DNA of 15,386 bases, taken from positions 1 to 15,386 of the forward strand of contig JBCCLI010000131.1 in the NCBI GenBank assembly GCA_039026975.1, given 5' to 3'. Of the stretch, positions 1 through 5,617 are shown piece after piece (position 1 is the first letter of the stretch; every line of letters starts with the position of its first letter). Below the pieces are notes generated by a model that did no database searches, had not been told where the DNA came from, and was given only the letters and a program-made list of their open reading frames with translations. Source of the stretch: JBCBKZ01 sp039026975 (GTDB lineage Bacteria; Bacteroidota; Bacteroidia; J057). Position numbers and translations under genes: made by a program.

Positions 1-810
1 AGGGTCATGGGGTATCTAGCGTAGCTTCTTGGGTAGGTTCAGTACGAACCCTTCCCCTGCCTCCCTGTTTCCCTCTGGAAGGAAACCACCCTACTTACTA
101 CTTTGGATAGCAGGGCATCCCTCTTTAAAGAGGATATAGGCTTGTGAAAAGGAGTTCCAGCAGGGCGCAAGATCCCGTTTGACGCTCCTGCCCATACGCA
201 GCGGCCCAACGGGAAGACGGATATTCCTGGGCTGGGCGAAAAATGTTTTGCCCTTACCTCATCCCCTTTTCCCCGTCATACCACAGGGCTATTGAAAGGG
301 ATCTGCAGGGTCATGGGGTATCTAGCGTAGCTTCTTGGGTAGGTTCAGTACGAACCCTTCCCCTGCCGTCCCGCTTCCCTCTGGAAGGAAACCACCCTAC
401 TTACTACTATGGATAGCAGGGCATCCCTCTTTAAAGGGGATGTGTGCTTGTGAAGAGGGGTTCCAGCAGGGCGTGAGATCCCGTTTGACCCCGCAGGCTA
501 TACGCAGCGGCCCAACGGGAAGACGGATATTCCTGGCTTGTGTGAAAAATGTTTTGCCCTTACTAGTAGATGAGAAGGGCTGCCCTTACCTCATTCCCTT
601 TTCCCGTCATACCACAGGGCTATTAGGAATGGAATGTAGGGTCATAAGGTATCTAGCGTAGCTTCTTGGGTAGGTTCAGTACGAACCCTTCCCCTGCCGC
701 CCTGTTTCCCTCTGGAAGGAAACCACCCTACTTACTACTTTGGATAGCAGGGCATCCCTCTTTAAAGAGGATATAGGCTTGTGAAAAGAAGTTCCAGCAG
801 GCCGCTAGAT
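1..810. repeat. Non-coding tandem repeat array, about 2.6 copies of a 306-331 bp unit
   Basis: Three direct copies begin at 1, 307 and 638, each opening with AGGGTCAT and continuing through the conserved core GGTTCAGTACGAACC. Copy 1 is 306 bp, copy 2 is 331 bp, and copy 3 stops at about 810 after some 173 bp. Copies 1 and 3 are nearly identical where they overlap; copy 2 has scattered substitutions and a 26-bp insertion (564-589) flanked by the direct repeat GCCCTTAC. Each copy carries a short inverted repeat GGTTC-N5-GAACC and a 14-bp palindrome CCTCTTTAAAGAGG (120-133, 757-770); in copy 2 (426-439) one A becomes G, which would keep the stem through a G-U pair. The stretch looks richer in G+C than the genes. 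Reading frames are not kept between copies, so I see no protein here. Copy 1 begins at base 1, so the array probably extends to the left. Its function is unknown: it could be a structured RNA, a remnant of a mobile element, or plain tandem duplication. Confidence 0.92.
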
Positions 811-825
811 AATGCGTGCATTATC
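808..825. repeat. 18-bp palindrome at the truncation point of the tandem repeat
   Basis: GATAATGC and GCATTATC form perfect 8-bp arms around a 2-bp GT spacer. Similarity of the third repeat copy to copies 1 and 2 ends inside the left arm, at about 810. The palindrome may be an operator, a recombination or insertion end, or chance; no T-run follows, so a terminator is unlikely. The remaining bases to the DUF3592 start (826-917) show no clear feature. There is a near match to the phylum's -7 box (TACATTTA, 858-865) but no upstream TTG. Confidence 0.6.
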
Positions 826-917
826 CTAACCTCTCATGAGGAATCCCTAATTTACCATACATTTACAGATACAGCTAAGCTGAGAAACCGTTTTACCGGG
901 AGTCAATCATTATCCTC

Positions 918-1325
918 ATGGAAGAATTAGCAATCGTAGAGATCGTATTATTGGTGCTAGGCTTTGTGGCATTTGCTGTTGGGATGGGGCTTTATATACG
1001 TACACAGAGGCTTCTGCAGGAAGGAGTCATCACCCCAGGAAAGGTGATTCGAATTGATAGTTATCAAGATGATGGGACTACCATGTACACCCCTGTGTTT
1101 GAATACCTGGACCAGTCTGGAAATACACAAACTTTCAAAAGCCCAGTAGCTACAAGCTGGAATAGCCGTAAGGTAGGTGATGAGGTAGAGCTCATCTACG
1201 ATCCTATGGATGCAACTCATGTTAAGGTGAAATCCTTTTTGGGGCTTCACAGTACCTCTCTTGTGTTAGCATTTGTAGGGAGCATTGTGTTAATCGTGGC
1301 GATTTGCCTGCACTATTTTGGGTAG
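918..1325 (+). CDS. DUF3592 family small membrane protein
   Basis: This 135-residue protein has a hydrophobic segment near the N-terminus (about residues 4-26), a central soluble stretch, and a second hydrophobic segment at the C-terminus (about 112-133). The middle has the usual DUF3592 pattern: a GKV strand after the first membrane helix, then YTPVFEY, then VGDEVELIYDP around residues 86-96. It is probably an inner-membrane protein with the small domain between two helices; the family's function is not known. The ATG at 918 is chosen because it sits directly before the first membrane segment; no clear Shine-Dalgarno sequence is visible, which is common in Bacteroidota. It is a single gene convergent with htpG, and its transcript would end at the shared hairpin at 1402-1426. 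An antisense frame over it is not supported. Confidence 0.85.
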   Translation: MEELAIVEIVLLVLGFVAFAVGMGLYIRTQRLLQEGVITPGKVIRIDSYQDDGTTMYTPVFEYLDQSGNTQTFKSPVATSWNSRKVGDEVELIYDPMDATHVKVKSFLGLHSTSLVLAFVGSIVLIVAICLHYFG

Positions 1326-1401
1326 GGGAGTATGCTCACATCAATCTCTGTCGTTTCCTGAGCTTCAACGCCCCTAGAAGCTATCACCTCAAAAAATAAA
1401 C

Positions 1402-1426
1402 GAGGCTACCCCTGATGAGTAGCCTC
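1402..1426. terminator. Bidirectional intrinsic terminator between the DUF3592 gene and htpG
   Basis: GAGGCTAC (1402-1409) pairs perfectly with GTAGCCTC (1419-1426) across a 9-nt loop. On the plus strand TTTATC follows. On the minus strand the preceding AAAAAATAAA becomes a T-rich tail, so the hairpin fits termination of both convergent transcripts, with the better tail on the htpG side. It lies 25 bp beyond the htpG stop. Confidence 0.8.
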
Positions 1427-1450
1427 TTTATCAATGTTGATCTCTCCTTA

Positions 1451-3289
1451 TTACTTAATCAGATCTACACTTCTCTTAATGAAGGAAGTGAGGTCTTTAC
1501 CGGAAAGCATATTCTGAGAAAGTAGAGCCAGGTCTAAGAGTTGCTTGGCCAGATCCTGCCTGTCATCCAGGCTTTCTTTTCCGGCTAGCTCTTGAATGAG
1601 CCCATGGCCGGTATTTACCACCAGGTTGACGCTATCTGGGAAGGCACCCATACCAAATCCCATACCGCCACCGCCACCATTAGCCGCCATATCTTTCATG
1701 CGGCGCATAAACTCAGGCTTGGTCATGACGGTAGGTAATTGCTCTGTTCCTAAGGCCTCAAACTGCAGGTTAATCTGTAGTTTATCTTTAGGGAGGATAG
1801 CCTCAAAGGCGGTCTTCACCATATCCTGCTGCTCCTCCGTCAGGGCGACTCCTTCTGCCGTGTCTTCATCAGACTTCACTACTAGTTTCTCCACCGTATC
1901 TGCGTCCACACGTACCCATGAAGTCTTTTCTCCCTTCTGTTCCATCTGACCTATGAAGTGGCTGTCCAGCACCCCCGTCATTTTAAGCACATCATATTCT
2001 TTAGCTGCCGCTGCCTGAATGTACATATCCTGCTGTTCTAGGTCCGTGGTGTAGAGGTGTACTACCGTTTCATCCTTATTGGTTTGGAGCGCCGTGATTT
2101 TCTCTTTGTAATCTGCCAGGGTGAAATACTGCCCTTCTATATTCTCAAGTAAACAGAACTTCTCTGCTTTTTCGTAGAATTTCTCATCGGTCAGCATGCC
2201 GTACTTCACAAATACGGAGATGTCATTCCACTTCTCTTCAAATTTCTCTCTGTCATCTCTGAAGATCTCATTCAGCTTATCTCCTACCTTACGAGTGATA
2301 TAGTTGCTGATCTTTCTCACATTAGAATCAGACTGTAGGTAGCTCCTGGACACATTCAATGGAATATCTGGAGAATCAATGACCCCTTGTAGGAGCATGA
2401 GATACTCAGGTACTATCTCTTTTACTTCATCCGTGATGAATACCTGTCTGGAGTATAGCTGGATATTATTCTTACGTGGATCTATGTCCTGACGAATTTT
2501 AGGGAAGTATAGCACCCCTGTCAGGTTAAAGGGATAGTCTACATTTAGATGAATCCAGAAGAGCGGCTCCTCATCAAAGGGGTACAGTTCCTTGAAGAAC
2601 TCTTTGTAGTCTTCATCAGAAAGATCTGTAGGCGTTTTCTTCCAGAGAGGATTAGGATTATTGATTACTTCCCCTTTGAAAGCTATTTCTATGGGGAGGA
2701 ACTTGGCATATTTATCCAGGATATTCTTAATCCTTGCCTCTTCTAAAAACTCAGCAGCATCTTCAGAGATGTGGAGGATAATGTCCGTCCCTCTGTCAGA
2801 CTTTTCTACCTCCTCTATGGTGTAGGAAGTAGTACCATCACAGGTCCATTTGATGGCTGGAGCATCTTCCTGATAAGACTTAGTGATGACATCTACCGTA
2901 TCAGAAACCATAAAGGCGGAATAGAATCCAAGTCCAAATCTTCCAATGATCTGATCCAGGTCATCTACATCCTTGAACTTCTGTAAAAATTCCTCTGCGC
3001 CTGAGAAAGCCACCTGGTTTAGGTATTTTTTGACTTCCTCTTCTGTCATCCCTATCCCTCTGTCTTTAATGATCAGGGTTTTGTTTTCCGCGTCTAGTTC
3101 AATGTTGATTTTGAGGTCTCCTAATTCACCTTCAAAAGTCCCCCTACTTGAGAGAAGAGAAAGCTTTTGCGTGGCATCAACGGCATTGGAGACTAATTCT
3201 CTCAGAAAAATTTCCTGGTCTGAATATAGAGACTGTTTGATGATAGGAAAGATATTCTCTGTACTTACGGAGATAGTTCCTTTTTCCAT
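1451..3289 (-). CDS. htpG: Molecular chaperone HtpG (Hsp90)
   Basis: This is a cytoplasmic ATP-dependent Hsp90 chaperone that acts as a dimer in protein folding and remodelling. At 612 residues it has normal family length. The N-terminal ATPase domain (about 1-210) has LRELVSNAVDA with Glu31, Asn35 and Asp38, the DRGIGM motif with Asp76, and GRFGLGFYSAF at 116-126, which is the ATP lid and glycine-rich loop. The middle domain has IQLYSRQVFITD (276-287) and NVSRSYLQ with Arg315, the equivalent of the arginine that contacts the ATP gamma-phosphate. A glycine/methionine-rich stretch (GGGGGMGFGMG) lies in the C-terminal dimerization domain. NAVDATQKL in place of the proteobacterial NSSDA form is the usual Bacteroidota version. 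The start is the ATG at 3289, which aligns with the family N-terminus. The gene stands alone, divergent from lpxK and convergent with the DUF3592 gene. Its leader has no CIRCE element. Confidence 0.98.
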   Translation of the reverse strand: MEKGTISVSTENIFPIIKQSLYSDQEIFLRELVSNAVDATQKLSLLSSRGTFEGELGDLKINIELDAENKTLIIKDRGIGMTEEEVKKYLNQVAFSGAEEFLQKFKDVDDLDQIIGRFGLGFYSAFMVSDTVDVITKSYQEDAPAIKWTCDGTTSYTIEEVEKSDRGTDIILHISEDAAEFLEEARIKNILDKYAKFLPIEIAFKGEVINNPNPLWKKTPTDLSDEDYKEFFKELYPFDEEPLFWIHLNVDYPFNLTGVLYFPKIRQDIDPRKNNIQLYSRQVFITDEVKEIVPEYLMLLQGVIDSPDIPLNVSRSYLQSDSNVRKISNYITRKVGDKLNEIFRDDREKFEEKWNDISVFVKYGMLTDEKFYEKAEKFCLLENIEGQYFTLADYKEKITALQTNKDETVVHLYTTDLEQQDMYIQAAAAKEYDVLKMTGVLDSHFIGQMEQKGEKTSWVRVDADTVEKLVVKSDEDTAEGVALTEEQQDMVKTAFEAILPKDKLQINLQFEALGTEQLPTVMTKPEFMRRMKDMAANGGGGGMGFGMGAFPDSVNLVVNTGHGLIQELAGKESLDDRQDLAKQLLDLALLSQNMLSGKDLTSFIKRSVDLIK

Positions 3290-3337
3290 GCGTTTGATGA
3301 TTTATGAGAATGACTAAAAGTTGATACTTCAAATTTT

Positions 3338-3355
3338 GAATAGAAGAATCTATTC
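3338..3355. promoter_or_regulatory. Inverted repeat in the htpG leader
   Basis: GAATAG-AAGAAT-CTATTC has perfect 6-bp arms. It overlaps a second small palindrome, TTCAAA-T-TTTGAA (3328-3340). Both would lie in the 5' untranslated leader of htpG if the promoter at 3374-3381 is used. They could be an operator or an RNA hairpin affecting translation. This rests on symmetry alone. Confidence 0.3.
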
Positions 3356-3373
3356 TGCGTTATAAAAGGACTG

Positions 3374-3381
3374 CAAAGTTA
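3374..3381 (-). promoter_or_regulatory. Candidate -7 element of the htpG promoter
   Basis: Read on the minus strand the sequence is TAACTTTG, an exact match to the Bacteroidota -7 consensus TAnnTTTG. Transcription would begin around 3366 and give a leader of about 75 nt. No TTG lies 17-21 nt upstream, so the -33 half is missing or divergent. Confidence 0.4.
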
Positions 3382-3530
3382 AAAAATATGTTTGGATGAT
3401 TCATTCCTAAGAAACGAATTCTCCTAGTTTTAGCATTTCAGGCTATTATTAGCCCTTCATACCACAGATTTTGTCATTTTTAGGAAGGGGAGAGATAGAA
3501 AGTTTTGCCTAAACAAGAAGGACATTTAAC

Positions 3531-3559
3531 TTGCAAGAAATACCGAATCAATACCTTTG
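3531..3559 (+). promoter_or_regulatory. Promoter of the lpxK-punA operon (Bacteroidota type)
   Basis: TTG at 3531-3533 and TACCTTTG at 3552-3559 are separated by 18 nt, matching the Bacteroidota -33/-7 arrangement. Transcription would start near 3565, leaving a very short leader before the ATG at 3578. The upstream TTG codon at 3557, which would extend the lpxK frame, lies inside this -7 box and is therefore not the real start. Confidence 0.65.
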
Positions 3560-3577
3560 AACAATTCGCTCACATTC

Positions 3578-4684
3578 ATGAAGCTCCTGCAATTCCTACG
3601 CGCAGTGGTTTTACTACCCTTCACAGCAGGGTATATGCTCGTGGTGCGGATCAGGAATTGGGCGTATGACGTGAATGGATTGAAGCGGTATAATGCACAC
3701 CTCCCTGTTATAGCTGTAGGGAACCTCTCTACTGGTGGGACTGGAAAAACACCTTTTGCAGAATACTTACTAAGCTTTTTTTCTCAGCATAATATTAAGG
3801 CTGCTTACATCAGCAGAGGGTATGGGAGGAAGACCAAAGGGTTTTTACAAGTAGATCCCAGTGGAGGAGATTCACTTACCTATGGAGATGAGGCCCTACA
3901 AGTGGCTGTTAAATTTCCGCAATTTCCGGTCATAGTGGCAGAAAATCGTGCTGAGGCCATTCAGAAGATCTTGGATATACATCATCCTGAGGTCATTATT
4001 TTAGATGATGCTTTTCAGCACCGCAAGGTAAACAGGGACCTGGATTTTGTGCTAATTGATGCTAATCGAATGCCTGAGCAAGACTGGCTTTTACCGGGAG
4101 GAAACCTTCGCGAGCCGATATCCTCTCTCAAAAGGGCAGATGCTATCATCTTTAATAAGCTCTCCAAAACTGAGCGGATTCCTGCCCTTCAGTCAGCCTA
4201 TCAAAAATGGGGTGTACCCCTCGCTTACACCCAGCCAGTAAGGACGGATATCAGGAGTTTTATTAATCCCCAATCCGAACTTTCCTTTTCTTTGGCTGAT
4301 AAGGAGATATTCTTATTCTGTGGGGTTGGGAATAATAAATATGTCTATGACCAGCTAGCTAATGCTGGTTTTACCATCAGAGGGCATTCTTTTTTCCCAG
4401 ACCATTACCCTTACAAGGAGAAAGATATTCAGAAAATTTTAGGAGAATATCAGCAGTTAAGTATGTCTGGCTATTCAGAGCAAAAACTGGTTATTCTCAC
4501 AACAGAAAAAGACTTTTTCCGCTTAAAAGGGGCCGCCTGGATGGCTAACTACTTGGATTATCCGCTGCTATTTATGGCTGTGGAGATAGGCTGGTGGCAA
4601 GGACTAGAAAATATAAACCGCTTGATTAAGGAGCAGTTTGAAGATCGGCTGGATTTTAAGAAGTCTCCCTCTCCAACGGAATGA
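3578..4684 (+). CDS. lpxK: Tetraacyldisaccharide 4'-kinase LpxK
   Basis: LpxK phosphorylates the 4' position of the tetraacyldisaccharide 1-phosphate to give lipid IVA, a late inner-membrane step of lipid A synthesis. The 368-residue product has a hydrophobic N-terminal helix (about residues 3-25) that would anchor it at the membrane. It then has the P-loop GNLSTGGTGKTP (48-59), the family motif DDAFQHRKVNRD, PGGNLREP, and TTEKDFFRL towards the C-terminus. I chose the ATG at 3578 over the in-frame TTG at 3557 because the TTG is part of the promoter -7 box and the shorter form has the expected N-terminus. punA follows after 21-27 bp and is probably co-transcribed. From memory, lpxK and a purine nucleoside phosphorylase are neighbours in other Bacteroidota too; no functional link is evident. 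Confidence 0.96.
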   Translation: MKLLQFLRAVVLLPFTAGYMLVVRIRNWAYDVNGLKRYNAHLPVIAVGNLSTGGTGKTPFAEYLLSFFSQHNIKAAYISRGYGRKTKGFLQVDPSGGDSLTYGDEALQVAVKFPQFPVIVAENRAEAIQKILDIHHPEVIILDDAFQHRKVNRDLDFVLIDANRMPEQDWLLPGGNLREPISSLKRADAIIFNKLSKTERIPALQSAYQKWGVPLAYTQPVRTDIRSFINPQSELSFSLADKEIFLFCGVGNNKYVYDQLANAGFTIRGHSFFPDHYPYKEKDIQKILGEYQQLSMSGYSEQKLVILTTEKDFFRLKGAAWMANYLDYPLLFMAVEIGWWQGLENINRLIKEQFEDRLDFKKSPSPTE

Positions 4685-4711
4685 ACATTTGAAAACTGAC
4701 AAGGTATGGGT

Positions 4712-5524
4712 ATGAAAGAAAACATACGAGAAGCGTATGAATATATCCGCAAACAATATTCAGGGACGCCTGAAATAGGTATTATTTTAGGAACAGGCCT
4801 GGGAGGCTTAGTCTCGGAGATAGAGGAGGAAAAAACCATTCCCTATAATTTCATTCCACATTTTCCGGTATCTACGGTAGAAACCCATTTCGGTAAATTA
4901 ATTTTTGGGAAACTGGGAGATAAGCAGGTAGTAGCCATGCAAGGGCGATTTCACTACTATGAGGGGTACAGTATGCAGGAAATCACCTTTCCCCTAAGGG
5001 TCATGAAGCTGCTGGGTATAAAGGCACTTTTCATCTCTAATGCAGCTGGAGGAATGAATCTTTCCTTTAAGAAGGGAGACTTAATGGTGATAGATGACCA
5101 TATAAACCTGCAGATCATTAATCCGCTTATAGGTCCTAATATGGACGAGTTCGGTCCCAGGTTTCCAGATATGAGTAAGCCCTATGACCCGGGCTTAATT
5201 AGTAAAGCTCTGGAAATAGCCAAGGAGAAAGCTTATAGGGTACATAAGGGGGTATATGTGGCCGTAATGGGGCCTAACTTAGAGACAAGGGCGGAATATA
5301 GATTTCTGCGTACTATAGGGGCAGATGTAGTGGGAATGAGCACAGTCCCTGAGGTAATAGTGGCTACCCACATGGGCCTGAAAACCTTTGCTATCTCTGT
5401 AATTACAGATGAATGTGATCCTGATAACCTCCATCCCATTAACATAGAAGAGATCATCCAGATTGCAGGGGAAGCTGAACCCAGGATGACGGATATTCTT
5501 TGTACCCTGATTAAGGAGCTGTAA
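4712..5524 (+). CDS. punA: Purine nucleoside phosphorylase, PNP/MTAP family (trimeric type)
   Basis: The enzyme would cleave purine nucleosides with phosphate to free base and ribose 1-phosphate in cytoplasmic purine salvage. The product is about 270 residues, normal for the family. Near the N-terminus is GIILGTGLGGL (phosphate loop), then MQGRFHYYEGY, SNAAGG, and the signature stretch NLETRAEYRFLRTIGADVVGMSTVPE. Glu in NLET corresponds to human PNP Glu201 and Met in VGMS to Met219. The residue matching human Asn243 is Asp (VITDEC), as in methylthioadenosine phosphorylases, so preference for 6-oxopurines cannot be assumed. Two ATGs are possible, at 4706 and 4712. AAGG at 4701-4704 has proper spacing only for 4712, and the family N-terminus fits MKENI. 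It follows lpxK closely in the same operon. Confidence 0.94.
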   Translation: MKENIREAYEYIRKQYSGTPEIGIILGTGLGGLVSEIEEEKTIPYNFIPHFPVSTVETHFGKLIFGKLGDKQVVAMQGRFHYYEGYSMQEITFPLRVMKLLGIKALFISNAAGGMNLSFKKGDLMVIDDHINLQIINPLIGPNMDEFGPRFPDMSKPYDPGLISKALEIAKEKAYRVHKGVYVAVMGPNLETRAEYRFLRTIGADVVGMSTVPEVIVATHMGLKTFAISVITDECDPDNLHPINIEEIIQIAGEAEPRMTDILCTLIKEL

Positions 5525-5582
5525 TACAACCATCCTCCCCCCTCTTACCACTTTACGGAAATCCTTTTATTTCAAAGCCAGC

Positions 5583-5590
5583 TAAATTTG
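5583..5590 (+). promoter_or_regulatory. Candidate -7 element before the porin gene
   Basis: TAAATTTG matches TAnnTTTG exactly and lies 27 bp before the ATG at 5618. No TTG is found at the -33 distance. It is overlapped by a small inverted repeat, AGCTA (5580-5584) and TAGCT (5592-5596). The TTG at 5588, which would extend the porin frame, is part of this box. Confidence 0.45.
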
Positions 5591-5617
5591 CTAGCTTTCG
5601 CTCCTGAATGTGCGTAC

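Noticed and set aside
36..50. tRNA T-arm-like sequence GGTTCAGTACGAACC in each repeat copy
   Set aside because: No acceptor, D or anticodon arms can be built around it; it is only a small inverted repeat.
335..661. Open frame of 108 codons inside the tandem repeat
   Set aside because: It starts with TTG and crosses from copy 2 into copy 3. The same frame in copy 1 meets a TAG after about 36 codons, and the product has no recognisable features.
1..810. CRISPR array
   Set aside because: The units are about 300 bp and nearly identical throughout, with no short repeat and variable spacer pattern and no cas genes.
957..1250. Antisense frame of 97 codons over the DUF3592 gene
   Set aside because: It is a shadow of a well-supported gene and resembles no family I know.
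3458..3468. TCATACCACAG near lpxK is shared with the tandem repeat (276-286)
   Set aside because: An 11-base match between an 800-bp repeat region and 15 kb is expected by chance, and the flanks do not align well.
3290..3577. CIRCE (HrcA) heat-shock operator upstream of htpG
   Set aside because: No TTAGCACTC-N9-GAGTGCTAA-like sequence is present.
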